Shown in pieces: positions 36,860 to 44,847 of a stretch of 64,000 nt of DNA (position 1 is its first letter; every line of letters starts with the position of its first letter). The stretch comes from CBDCFV01 sp965261795 (GTDB lineage: Bacteria > Chloroflexota > Dehalococcoidia > Lucifugimonadales > UBA3495): NCBI GenBank assembly GCA_965261795.1, contig OZ253476.1, positions 3,720,001-3,784,000 on the forward strand. The letters run 5' to 3'. Below the pieces are notes generated by a model. The model was not told the DNA's origin. It saw only the letters and a list, made by a program, of their open reading frames with translations, and searched no databases. A program made the position numbers and the translations under genes.

Positions 36860-36930
36860 CAGGAACGTCATTCCCGCACAGGAACGTCATTCCCATACAG
36901 GAACGTCATTCCCGCGCAGGCGGGAATCCA
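36860..36930. repeat. Three 19-bp direct repeats ending in a REP-like palindrome
   Basis: CAGGAACGTCATTCCC followed by three variable bases occurs at 36860, 36879 and 36898, then CAGGCGGGAATCCA. The last unit forms the inverted repeat ATTCCCGCGCAGGCGGGAAT, the core of a REP-type palindrome widespread in bacteria. It lies in the gap between the deacylase and amidase genes. Confidence 0.85.
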
Positions 36931-36967
36931 GAAATAACAAGCACAAACAACGCTATTGAGGTAAACC

Positions 36968-38374
36968 ATGAGCGAAGATATCTATTACGCGCCCGCTACC
37001 GAACTGGCGGCAAAGATACGCCAGAAGGTCCTGTCTCCGGTGGAGGTAGTCCAAGCCCACTTGGACCGCATCGAGCAACTCAACCCGACTTTGAACGCCA
37101 TCGTCTTCTTCACAGAAGACCCGCTTGAGCGGGCCAAGGAAGCGGAAGCGGCGGTAATGCGCGGCAATAACCTCGGCCCCTTGCACGGGGTACCCTATAC
37201 GTTGAAGGACTGCATCGAAACGGCGGGGATGCGCATGTCCCTTGGATCGAAGATTTATAACGACTACGTATCCCAACAGGACGCGGAAGTCTACACCCGC
37301 CTCAAGGCCGCCGGCGGCATTCTGCTTGGCAAGACCAACATGCCGGAGTTCGCCCTGTGGTGGGAGACTGACAACGAGGTCTTCGGTCTGACCCGCAATC
37401 CTTGGAACCTGGAGAGAACGGCCGGTGGCTCCAGCGGTGGGGAGGTCGCCGCCATAGCCGCGGGCCTCTCACCCTTCGGCTTAGGGACCGACCTAGGCGG
37501 GTCCATCCGCACCCCGGCCAGCCTCTGCGGCGTGGTGGGCATCAAACCCACACTGGGGCGCATTCCCTATACGGGCATCCAACCACAAACACTCCACCGG
37601 GCAATCCACGTCGGGCCTATTGCCAGAACCGTAGGAGACGTGGCCCTCGGAATGTCCATCCTCGCCGGAGCAGACGAAGTCGACTTGTACACTCCGCCGG
37701 TGCCAGTACCCGACTACGCGCCCTTGGACGTGGACCTTACCCAACTGAAGGTGGGATGGAGCCCCACCACCGGCGTGCCGGTGGACCCGGAGGTCCAGCG
37801 GTCGGTGGCGGAAGCGGCCGCGGCCATGGGCGAACTTGGCATGAACGTCGAGCAAGTGGAAATACCGGCGTTGACCGAGAAGAACGCCTCGGCCATTTCC
37901 ACGATTATCTATACGATGGAAGCCAAGCGCTACTCCGCGCCCACGATAGCCGGAAGGGAGTCGGACCTGACGCCGATGTTCCGCGCCCGTTTCGTGGACG
38001 GCAATACATTCACCATAGATGAGTATCTGAACGCTGCCCAGGAATGGGAAGACCTGCGGCAGGCAGTCAAGGACTACTTCACCCGTTACGACATATTCCT
38101 GTGCCCCACGGTGCCGATGCCGGCGTTCCCCCACGGGCAGAACGAATTCAACATCGAGGGCCGCACCCTGGCGGGCAGGCACACGCTCCGCATCACCCTG
38201 CCTTGGGACCTCACCGGCTCTCCCGCTATTTCGGTGCCTTTCGGCTTCAGTTCCGATGGGCTTCCGATAGGCGTCCAAGTGGTTGGACGGCACTTCGACG
38301 AGTTGACGCTGCTGCAAGTAGCCCGCGGCCTGGAAGCCAGCAGGCCCCAGACGCAGCGCCCGTCGCTGGGCTGA
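36968..38374 (+). CDS. Amidase (amidase-signature family)
   Basis: 468-aa amidase-signature enzyme. The Ser-cisSer-Lys triad is carried by YTLKDCIETAG (Lys near residue 77), AGGSSGGEVAAIAAG and GTDLGGSIRTPASLCG. Family members hydrolyse amides, including GatA-type; the lack of GatB/GatC neighbours and the catabolic surroundings favour a free amidase. It follows the D-aminoacylase-like gene in the same direction after 181 bp of repeats. Confidence 0.92.
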   Translation: MSEDIYYAPATELAAKIRQKVLSPVEVVQAHLDRIEQLNPTLNAIVFFTEDPLERAKEAEAAVMRGNNLGPLHGVPYTLKDCIETAGMRMSLGSKIYNDYVSQQDAEVYTRLKAAGGILLGKTNMPEFALWWETDNEVFGLTRNPWNLERTAGGSSGGEVAAIAAGLSPFGLGTDLGGSIRTPASLCGVVGIKPTLGRIPYTGIQPQTLHRAIHVGPIARTVGDVALGMSILAGADEVDLYTPPVPVPDYAPLDVDLTQLKVGWSPTTGVPVDPEVQRSVAEAAAAMGELGMNVEQVEIPALTEKNASAISTIIYTMEAKRYSAPTIAGRESDLTPMFRARFVDGNTFTIDEYLNAAQEWEDLRQAVKDYFTRYDIFLCPTVPMPAFPHGQNEFNIEGRTLAGRHTLRITLPWDLTGSPAISVPFGFSSDGLPIGVQVVGRHFDELTLLQVARGLEASRPQTQRPSLG

Positions 38375-38489
38375 CGGCAAAAGCCCGATGTTTCGGCATC
38401 GTCGAATATGCATCGGTCACTTTGGAGATACCCTTGTATTTAGCCGAATAGACTTAGACGAACACGCTCATAAGGGGGTTATTAGAGCT

Positions 38490-38681
38490 GTGAAACGAAC
38501 ATTTACCGCCACGGTTTGGCAGGAAGGCACTTGGTATGTAGCGCAGGCTTTGGAAGTCAACGTAGCCAGCCAGGGGGAATCGACTGACGAAGCGCTGGAG
38601 AATTTACGGGAAGCTTTGGAACTATACTTTGAGCCGCCCACTCCACCCAGCACACTCCTTGCCTCGCACACGCGGGGATAG
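38490..38681 (+). CDS. HicB-like antitoxin-type small protein
   Basis: 63 aa, starting at a GTG: VKRTFTATVWQEGTWYVAQ then ALEVNVASQGESTDEALENL and REALELYFE. This is the partial RNase H-like fold of HicB antitoxins and YlaC-type orphans. No HicA toxin gene is adjacent. The last codons read into a CRISPR-like repeat (LASHTRG), so the native C-terminus may have been replaced. Confidence 0.7.
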   Translation: MKRTFTATVWQEGTWYVAQALEVNVASQGESTDEALENLREALELYFEPPTPPSTLLASHTRG

Positions 38682-38746
38682 ACCTAGCATCGAAATGGCT
38701 TGTCCGATGCCCACGAAGGTTCCCCCGCATACGCGGGGATACGTGG
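38657..38746. CRISPR. Relic type I-E-like CRISPR: two repeats, one 32-nt spacer
   Basis: Repeat A at 38657-38685 and repeat B at 38718-38746 are 29 nt each and share the GC-rich palindromic core CGCAxACGCGGGGATA. B begins GGTTCCCCCGCATACGCGGGG, close to known I-E repeats, and A ends GATAGACCT. They are exactly 32 nt apart (38686-38717), the canonical I-E spacer. A is degenerate in its 5' half and B at its 3' end. No third repeat, leader or cas gene is in the window. Confidence 0.55.
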
Positions 38747-38805
38747 TTCCATCATGACCAACAGACGCATAAGTGGTTCAAAACTAACGATAAGAGAGGT
38801 CAATC

Positions 38806-39633
38806 ATGCCAGACCAAGGGAACAGGTTAAGCGGCAAAGTGGCTATAGTTACCGGCGCCGGGGCCACCGGCAGCGGCGATTTCGTGGGCATCGGGCAAGC
38901 TATTTCCATCCTTGCCGCCCGGCACGGGGCCAAGGTACTGCTGGTGGACCGGGACCAGAAGAACGCCGAGGTCACCTTGGCGAACATCAAGGAAGAGGGC
39001 GGCGACGCGGCGGTCTTCGTCGGCGACGTTACCAGCAACGCCGACTGCTCCGCGATGGCCCAAGCCGCGGTGGACAATTTCGGCAAGCTCAACGTGCTGA
39101 TTAACAACGTGGGAATTTCCGGCCCAGGCTCGGTTACGGACGTAGACGAAGAGCTTTGGGATACGGTGATTGACGTCAACCTGAAGAGCGTCATGCTCAC
39201 CAGCAAACACGCTATCCCGAGGATGATCGAGGACGGCGGCGGGTCCATCGTCAACCTGTCGTCAATAGTCGGCCTCCGGGCCGGCAGCGGAAGGCCCAGC
39301 CACCCCTACGCGGCCTCCAAGGCCGGCATAATCGGCCTCAGCAATTCCATGGCCGTCCACTACGGGCGCGACAACGTCCGCGTAAACTGCATCGCCCCCG
39401 GCCATATCCACAGCCCAATGGTCGCCAAGCACTCATCGCAAGAGATGCTGGAGTTAAGGCGCAAAGCCGGCCCCCTTGGTATAGAGGGCACACCCTGGGA
39501 CGTAGCGTGAGCCGTCCTCTTCCTGGCCTCCGACGAGGCCCACTGGGTCTCTGGAGCCACCCTGCCGGTAGACGCCGGCCTGCTTGCAGCAACGCCGTTG
39601 GCGATGTACCCGTTGATTAAGGCGGAGGGGTAG
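38806..39633 (+). pseudogene. SDR family oxidoreductase with internal TGA
   Basis: Classical SDR (VTGAGATGSGDFVGIG, NNVGISGPG, NLSSIVGL, YAASK) open from 38806 to a TGA at 39508-39510. The same frame then continues AVLFLASDEAHWVSGATLPV to a TAG at 39631, giving 275 codons, the normal SDR length. In the paralog at 5653 the matching codon is Trp (DVAWAAVFLASDEA), so TGG to TGA is the likely lesion. The truncated product would lack the C-terminal substrate region. Confidence 0.85.
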
Positions 39634-39702
39634 GGGACAGTACGACAATCAGGAAAGTCATGGTAACAATACCCACCGTCGCGCTTGTAGGGAGTCTGTC
39701 TG

Positions 39703-40359
39703 ATGTGGCCAATGATTGCTGACCCAGACCTACGCTGCGCCGAGTGCCGACACGCCATCCAACCGGGCCGTCTGTGCCTGTCGGAACTGCCCGAGGAAAC
39801 CCCGTCCGGCGTTAGCAGGAGCGATTTCAATAACTATTGCATCGGCTGTCCGGGATGTTGGGCGCAAGGGAAACACGCCTGTTATCTCCGCCACTTGGAC
39901 TCCAACGGGAAAACTGCCAATACGCGTCGCAGCCTGCCATGCGCGCGGTGTGGACGGCGTATCGGAGCAGGAGAAAGGGCGACCGTAGAACTTTACTACG
40001 AATGGCCGGAAGCCTTGGAAGATAGTAAAAGCCCCATCAACAAATGGTCCGCAGTCGGTGGAGTAACTGCTGCCGCTAGCTTGGATACGTGGGTACGAGG
40101 TGTACCAGACGGTACTTTTGACCACCTGAGCCAGCAATTGCAACAGAAGTTTAAGGATGCTGGGCTCAGTGGCGAGTACGGCGCCCGAACCCTCGCCGAA
40201 GCGCAGAGCTTCTATAAGGATAGTATCCCATATCCAGTTCGCAACTTGGGTGAGAATGCCGTAAGAAGCTTTGTTGACGGCAAGGAAGCCAGCCATATCA
40301 TACCCAAGGCCGATGAACCTCACCTAGTACTGTTTCCAGATAGCTTTGTAAGAATATGA
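39703..40359 (+). pseudogene. Zinc-ribbon protein with HNH-like C-terminus, cut by IS630
   Basis: The N-terminus has CAECRHAIQPGRLCLSE, CIGCPGCWAQGKHACYL and LPCARCGRRI, several CxxC pairs suggesting two zinc ribbons. Near the 3' end it reads RSFVDGKEASHIIPKADEP, which resembles the first part of an HNH-like nuclease motif. At this point (TA at 40325) the IS630 element begins and the last 10 residues are encoded by the IS end. I therefore take it as a truncated gene; the missing tail is not found beyond the IS. Confidence 0.6.
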
Positions 40360-41561
40360 GAAGGCAGTCATACTTGGGGATGATCTTTCTGTGAGGGGGT
40401 GCCCAAGCATGGCTGCCATCAAGTATAAAGTCAAACTGGCCGAGTCCGAACGGACCTGCCTCAATGAGGTTTCCCGCCGGGGCAAGCCGTCAGTCCGCAC
40501 CGTCAAGCGGGCGCTCGCGCTGCTCAAAGCTGACGAAGGACTTCGGGACCGTGAGATAGCTGATGTGCTTTTGATCAACGCCGCCACCGTTGCCAGAGCG
40601 CGGAAGCGGTACGTGGAGGAAGGGCTTGAGGCCGCCATCAATGACCGACCGCGGCCGGGCCGGGAGCGCAAGCTGGACGGCAAGCAGGAAGCGCACCTGA
40701 TCGCCTTCGCGTGCAGCGCAGCGCCCGAAGGACACGCGCACTGGACACTCCAGTTGCTTGCCGGCAAGGTGGTGGAGTTGGAGTTTGCTGAGAGCATCTC
40801 CCTTGAGACAGTGCGCCAGATACTCAAAAAAATGAACTCAAGCCCTGGAAGAAGAAAGAATGGTGTATTCCCAGGGTGAGCGGGGAGTTCGTGGCGCGGA
40901 TGGAGGAGGTGCTGGACTTGTACCACCAAGAGTACAACCCAGAGCGTCCGGTAGTGTGTTTCGACGAGACCTCCAGGCAATTGACCGGGGATGTGAGGCC
41001 GCCCATCAAGGCCGCCCCAGGACGGGTGGAACGCTATGACACTGAGTACCAGCGAAACGGGACCCGGAACCTGTTCATGATCTGTGAGCCGAAGGGTGGA
41101 TGGCGGCATGTCGAGGTGACCGGGCGCCGCACTGCCGTGGACTTCGCTCATCAAATGAAGTGGCTGGTGGACGGCGCATACCCTGACGCCGAAGTGATCA
41201 GGCTGGTCCTGGACAACCTGAACACCCACAAGCCGGGCTCGCTCTACGAAGCGTTTGAGCCGTCCGAAGCCCGGCGCATCGCTAAACGGCTGGAGTTTCA
41301 TTACACTCCAACACTCATGGAAGCTGGCTGAACATGGCTGAGATCGAGTTGAGCGTCTTCAGCAGACAGTGTCTGAACCGCCGGGTCGGCGATGAAGCGT
41401 TGCTGAGACGGGAGGTCGCGGCCCTCGAACGCGAGCGCAACGAAGCCGCCGCCATCATAGACTGGCGGTTCTCCACCCAGAGCCTGCCCTCGGCCACGAC
41501 CGGGGGACGCTCGTAGTAAGCTCCACCATATCTATCCGACAAGACCAGATTGAAACGGTAC
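40327..41561 (+). mobile_element. IS630-family insertion sequence
   Basis: Ends GTACTGTTTCC (left) and complement of GTACCGTTTCA (right) are inverted repeats with TA at both borders (40325-40326 and 41562-41563), the IS630 target duplication. Length 1235 bp. It separates a truncated zinc-ribbon gene from a 5'-truncated group II intron relic. Confidence 0.8.
40409..41516 (+). pseudogene. IS630-family transposase in three frames
   Basis: Frame 1 (to about 40833) is the HTH half (SVRTVKRALALLKADEGLRD). At an A7 run (40826-40832) the reading must shift -1 to continue NELKPWKKKEWCIPRVSGE, giving the second frame (40876-41331) with PVVCFDETSRQL (Asp) and VLDNLNTHKPGSL (Asp). A second -1 shift near 41310 leads to SWLNMAEIELSVFSRQ (Glu). 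The A7 site could be a programmed frameshift as in several IS630 elements; the second shift has no such signal and probably kills the element. Confidence 0.82.
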
Positions 41562-41599
41562 TAGGTACAGCCCGGAGACGCAACCGTCAGTGGGGCGCA

Positions 41600-42777
41600 T
41601 TGAGCGCCCGGCTGGCACGTCACAGGAAAAAGGGAAACCATGACCTGGCAATGCAACTGCGGAAGCAGATGCTACAACTGCCATCTGGTGACCCCAACGA
41701 TCCTGGATTCCGACGGTGCGGTACGTCCGCTACGCGGACGACTTCGTGCTGGACTTCATCGGGCCAAAGGCCGAAGCCGGGCAGATAAAAGAGTCCCTGG
41801 AAACGTTCCTGCGCGATACCCTCAAGCTTCAGCTATCCAGGGAAAAGACCCTCATCACCCACGCCACCAGCCAGGCGGCGGGGTTTCTCGGCTACGAACT
41901 CGTGAACCAACAGGCCAACGACCAACTCGCCCCCAATACTCATAAAGGACGAGTAGTCAACGGCAAAATCGGATTACGAGTCCCCGCCAAAGTCATCGAG
42001 CAACACTGCCGAGCCTACATGAGGAGCGGTAAACCGGCACATCGCAACGACCGCCTGTCCGATGATGACTTCACCGTCGTAAGCAGGTATCAAGCGGAGT
42101 TCCGGGGCGTCATCCAGTACTATCTGCTGGCCCTGAACGTCTCCCACTTCGGGCGGCTGCAATGGGTCATGGAGTGGTCGCTGGCCAAGACCCTGGCAAA
42201 AAGGCATCAAACCACAGCCCGGAAAGTGTTTCGGAGCTAAAAGAGCACCGCACTAACCGAGCATGGGGAACGCACCTGCCTCAAGGTCGTGGTACAGCGC
42301 CGTGAGGGTAAACACCCTCTGGTGGCGCAGTTCGGAGGCATACCCCTGAAGCGGAACAGGCAGGCAGTCCTCACAGACCAACAGCCTCAGCGATACAGGA
42401 CTGAACACAACGAGTTGTTACAAAGGCTCCTAGCGGACGAGTGTGAGTTGTGCGGGTCAACATCGGACATTGAAGTCCAGCACATCCGCGCACTCCGCGA
42501 CCTGAACGTCAAAGGCTAAAGTGAAAAGCCCAAGTGGATACAGGCCATGGCAGCCAGGCGGCGCAAGACTCTGGTGGTCTGCCGCTCCTGCCACCTGAAG
42601 GTCCACGGGGGAAGCTGGAAACCGCGTAAGCAGAAAATAACCACTGGAGAGCCGGATGCGGTGAAAGCCGCACGTCCGGTTCGGAGGGAGGCCGACGGAA
42701 AAGTGCTTCGGGCCACCGGAGTAACTCGCCTGCGGCCTACCCTACAGCGGGAGAAGGAGCCGGCCGGCGCGGGACGA
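41600..42777 (+). pseudogene. Group II intron RT-maturase-HNH protein, degenerate
   Basis: Pieces in order: LSARLARHRKKGNHDLAMQL (41600 frame), a frameshift, then RYVRYADDFVLDFIGPKAEA with the YADD polymerase site, maturase helix FRGVIQYYLLALNVSHFGRL, a TAA at 42238, EHGERTCLKVVVQRREGKHP, then the HNH zinc site CELCGSTSDIEVQHI, another TAA at 42517, and CRSCHLKVHGG. Everything after 41716 is in one frame apart from the two stops. At least one frameshift and two nonsense codons show it is non-functional. Confidence 0.88.
42649..42682 (+). ncRNA. Group II intron domain V
   Basis: The 34-nt hairpin starts GAGCCGGATGCGG with the AGC catalytic triad, has a GAAA tetraloop, a 2-nt bulge (CG) on the 3' side and closes with GGTTC. 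All expected pairs form, so this domain is still intact although the intron body is lost. Confidence 0.9.
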
Positions 42778-42793
42778 TAGGTCGCAAGGCATG

Positions 42794-42826
42794 GGGGGAG
42801 GATACCGTATCCCGGTGTCCTCCCCC
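42794..42826. other. Strong 14-bp hairpin after the intron relic
   Basis: GGGGGAGGATACCG (42794-42807) pairs with CGGTGTCCTCCCCC (42813-42826) around a 5-nt loop, with one G-T pair. No T run follows directly. It could be the terminator-like hairpin next to which group IIC-type introns insert, or a terminator for upstream reading. Confidence 0.45.
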
Positions 42827-42899
42827 TGGCTGCCCATGTGTGTGCGGCCTTTTTTGCGTTTCAGGCTGTGCGGCCCTGTGTCCGGCCTTTTTGTTGCCA

Positions 42900-42949
42900 C
42901 AATATAGTAGAATGTGCGGTGTAAGAGCACGCCTTTGAAAGGGGGACGC
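42900..42949 (+). promoter_or_regulatory. 50-bp module box, copy 1
   Basis: Begins CAATATAGTAGAAT and ends TTTGAAAGGGGGACGC directly before an ATG. It combines a TATAGT/TAGAAT -10-like stretch, an imperfect dyad (GGTGTAAGAGCACGCC) and the ribosome binding site. Copies 2 and 3 lie at 44483 and 45467 with the same length and position. Confidence 0.7.
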
Positions 42950-43264
42950 ATGATGGACGCGGAGATGCCGGCGGCCACGCAATCACCCAGGCCCACCGCG
43001 CCAACCCGCCCGCGGGATGAGATCGCCCGCCTGGGCAAGGAGATCTACAAGCGGGACATCCTGCCTCAGGTCGAAGCCGACCACTTCGGGGAGTACGTCG
43101 CCATTGACGTGGAGACGGGGGACTGGGCCGTTGCCGACACCACCCGCGGCGCGGTGGAGCGCCTGCGGGAGCAGCACCCGCAGGCCATCGACGTCTTGAT
43201 GGAGCGCGTCGGGTATCGGGCGCTGCGCAGCTTCGGGGCCGGGTCTCTGCGGAGGACTGGGTGA
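42950..43264 (+). CDS. Module copy 1: 104-aa partner of clan AA protease
   Basis: MMDAEMPAATQSPRPTAPTR is a disordered N-terminus; the conserved part reads EIYKRDILPQVEADHFGEY, VAIDVETGDWAVAD, AVERLREQHPQAID and ERVGYRALRSFG. The same layout occurs in the two other copies in this window. From memory, genes of this type frequently precede clan AA aspartic protease genes in Chloroflexota and cyanobacteria; function is unknown. Its TGA overlaps the GTG of the protease (GTGA), so translation is coupled. Confidence 0.75.
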   Translation: MMDAEMPAATQSPRPTAPTRPRDEIARLGKEIYKRDILPQVEADHFGEYVAIDVETGDWAVADTTRGAVERLREQHPQAIDVLMERVGYRALRSFGAGSLRRTG

Positions 43265-43630
43265 TCGAGGGGGTTGTGAATGCCGCCCACGAAGCAGTGG
43301 TCGCCCTTCACTTACAGGGACCGGAGGGGCGGACCCGGGGATATTGAGGCTGTGGTGGACACCGGCTACAGCGGATTCTTGACCTTGCCGACTGTGCTGG
43401 TGGTGGAGCTAGGATTGCCTTTCGCTTACACGGGGCAGGCGTTTCTGGCCAACGACGATGAAGTGAGTTTCGACGTTCACGACGTTACGGTGCTGTGGGA
43501 CGGACAACCGAGACATATCAAGGCTGACGCGACTGGCAGCACGCCCCTCGTGGGCATGGCTTTGCTCGACAGCCACAGCCTGTACGTGGAGGTCGAGGAC
43601 CGCGGGCGCGTAGCTATAGAACGCAGATAG
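43261..43630 (+). pseudogene. Module copy 1: clan AA aspartic protease, frameshifted
   Basis: The frame from GTG 43261 reads VIEGVVNAAHEAVVALHLQG then PEGRTRG and meets TGA. Taking out one G of GGGG at 43337-43340 gives RTRDIEAVVDTGYSGFLTLP with the retropepsin-like DTG site, then VLWDGQPRHI and PLVGMALLDSHSLYVEVEDR as in copies 2 and 3. A later in-frame ATG at 43280 exists but would give an unrelated N-terminus before the catalytic region. Copy 1 is thus probably silenced, or a base-calling error is present. Confidence 0.75.
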
Positions 43631-43722
43631 AACGAAGGGGGTAAACCCAGCATCATGTTCAACCCTGTGACCCGCATAACCGCCCGCCGCCCGGACGCCG
43701 GTGTCTGATTGATGCGGGCCGG

Positions 43723-44019
43723 ATGCCGGACGCTGCGGCATGTTTGGGGCCCGAGAGTTGGCCCAGAGGCGACCCCCATATACATGGACATAGTGTGCTT
43801 GAGTACGAAGTCGAGGATGTTCTGGAGTCGCCTGGGGAAGACATACCCGGGCGAGGAGATTCCCGCATCGCCATCGGACAGACTGGCGGAGGGCGGTATC
43901 TTCTGGTGGTCTATAAGCGCGACCCACAGCCGGACAGCGCCTTTGTAATCACCGCCTACCAGCTAACCGGTAATGCCCTCGCCGCTTACCGGCGGCGGAT
44001 GAGAAGGAGAAGCAGATGA
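43723..44019 (+). CDS. DUF4258-like toxin-type protein
   Basis: 98 aa: HGHSVLEYEVEDVLESPGED, then SRIAIGQTGGGRYLLVVYKR and PDSAFVITAYQLTGNALAAY with a basic RRRMRRRSR tail. This matches the DUF4258/BrnT-like small RNase fold (His near the start, Arg-rich end). It overlaps the next ORF by 4 bp (ATGA). Start could be later than 43723, as the first 20 residues are not conserved-looking. Confidence 0.65.
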   Translation: MPDAAACLGPESWPRGDPHIHGHSVLEYEVEDVLESPGEDIPGRGDSRIAIGQTGGGRYLLVVYKRDPQPDSAFVITAYQLTGNALAAYRRRMRRRSR

Positions 44020-44243
44020 GCAACGTGACGAACAAGTTCCCACCCGGCTGGGACGAAGAACACGTCCGCGGCATCATCGAACACTACGACTCGCTGACCG
44101 GCGACGAGTGGGCAACTGAGATTGAGGCGGCCTTTGAGGACAAGTCTCACACTGTTATGGTGATTCCCAACGAATTGGTTCCAGCCGTCAGGTCGCTCCT
44201 CTCGGCGGCCCCCAATCCCGCGCCTGCGTCCCAAGAGAGTTAG
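44016..44243 (+). CDS. Antitoxin-like partner of the DUF4258-like gene
   Basis: 75 aa: KFPPGWDEEHVRGIIEHYDS, EWATEIEAAFEDKSHTVMVI and PNELVPAVRSLL. Small, acidic, with a terminal segment (MVIPNELVPAVRSLL) typical of antitoxins that bind DNA or toxin through a short helix. ATG overlaps the preceding stop by ATGA. The toxin-first gene order is like higBA or brnTA pairs. Confidence 0.65.
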   Translation: MSNVTNKFPPGWDEEHVRGIIEHYDSLTGDEWATEIEAAFEDKSHTVMVIPNELVPAVRSLLSAAPNPAPASQES

Positions 44244-44249
44244 TGAGGG

Positions 44250-44532
44250 CATCATGTTCAACCCTGTGACCGCCAAGACCACCCAGGTAAGTGTTCAGTC
44301 CCGGTGAGGAGTCCCCGCCCGGCCCTGTGGATACCGGCTTTCGCCGGTATGACGGTGGACTGCGCTGTTGGCGGATTGTCGCGAAGTCTGAACAGTTACC
44401 CACCCAGGCCCCCGCCGCCCCGCCACGGGCCTCCTCGCCCTGTTTACCCCGGTTTACCCTCCCCCGAAACCGCAAACCGCCGCAATATAGTAGAACGTTC
44501 GGCGTAGAGCTACGCCTTTGAAAGGGGAACGC
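44250..44532. repeat. Inter-module direct repeat, copy 1 (of about 283 bp)
   Basis: Starts CATCATGTTCAACCCTGTGA and ends with the 50-bp box; it recurs at 45233-45516 with few differences. It includes the REP-like palindrome ATACCGGCTTTCGCCGGTAT. Shorter pieces of it (CATCATGTTCAACCC) follow copy 1 and copy 3 at 43651 and 46216. Confidence 0.85.
44483..44532 (+). promoter_or_regulatory. 50-bp module box, copy 2
   Basis: Same box as at 42900. Here the dyad is best: GGCGTAG at 44501-44507, AG, CTACGCC at 44510-44516. A -10-like TATAGTAGAA lies just upstream and GAAAGGGG is the ribosome binding site. A repressor binding the dyad would cover the transcription start. Confidence 0.7.
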
Positions 44533-44847
44533 ATGAGAGACGCTGAGATTCCCGCGAACACGCAATCACCCAGGCCCACCGCGCCAACCCGCCCGAAAGA
44601 GGAGACGGCCCGCCTCGGCGACGGGATCTACGAGCGCGACATCCGGCACAAGGTCGAGACCGACCACCACGGCGAGATTGTCTCCATCGACGTGGACACC
44701 GGACTCTGGGCCATCGGCGACGACATCCTTGATGCAGTGGAGCGTCTGCGGGCGCAGCGACCAGAGGCTATTGACGTCTGGTCCTTGCGGGTAGGCCATC
44801 GGGCTGTCCATCACTTCGGCGGCAGATCGCTGCGGAGCGCCCAGTGA
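44533..44847 (+). CDS. Module copy 2: 104-aa partner of clan AA protease
   Basis: Paralog of the protein at 42950: MRDAEIPANTQSPRPTAPTR, then GIYERDIRHKVETDHHGEIV, SIDVDTGLWAIGDDI, LRAQRPEAIDVWSLRVGHRA and VHHFGGRS. Variation between copies is highest in the centre, whereas the N-terminus and the C-terminal VGxRAxxxFG are kept. Stop overlaps the protease GTG by GTGA. Confidence 0.78.
   Translation: MRDAEIPANTQSPRPTAPTRPKEETARLGDGIYERDIRHKVETDHHGEIVSIDVDTGLWAIGDDILDAVERLRAQRPEAIDVWSLRVGHRAVHHFGGRSLRSAQ

Larger units (their letters stand above)
41566..42777 (+). mobile_element. 5'-truncated group II intron relic
   Basis: The stretch has the 3' half of a bacterial group II intron: reverse transcriptase palm, maturase and HNH coding parts followed by a well-formed domain V. 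Domains I-III and the N-terminal part of the RT are missing; the left border coincides with the IS630 right end. With the 5' half gone it cannot splice. Confidence 0.85.

Noticed and set aside
36860..36930. CRISPR array at the 19-bp repeats
   Set aside because: Repeat units are directly adjacent without unique spacers and end in a REP-type palindrome.
34273..39510. UGA decoded as an amino acid (recoding or selenocysteine)
   Set aside because: Several intact genes in the window end in TGA and the two internal TGAs are in ordinary SDR and MFS genes; nonsense mutation is simpler.
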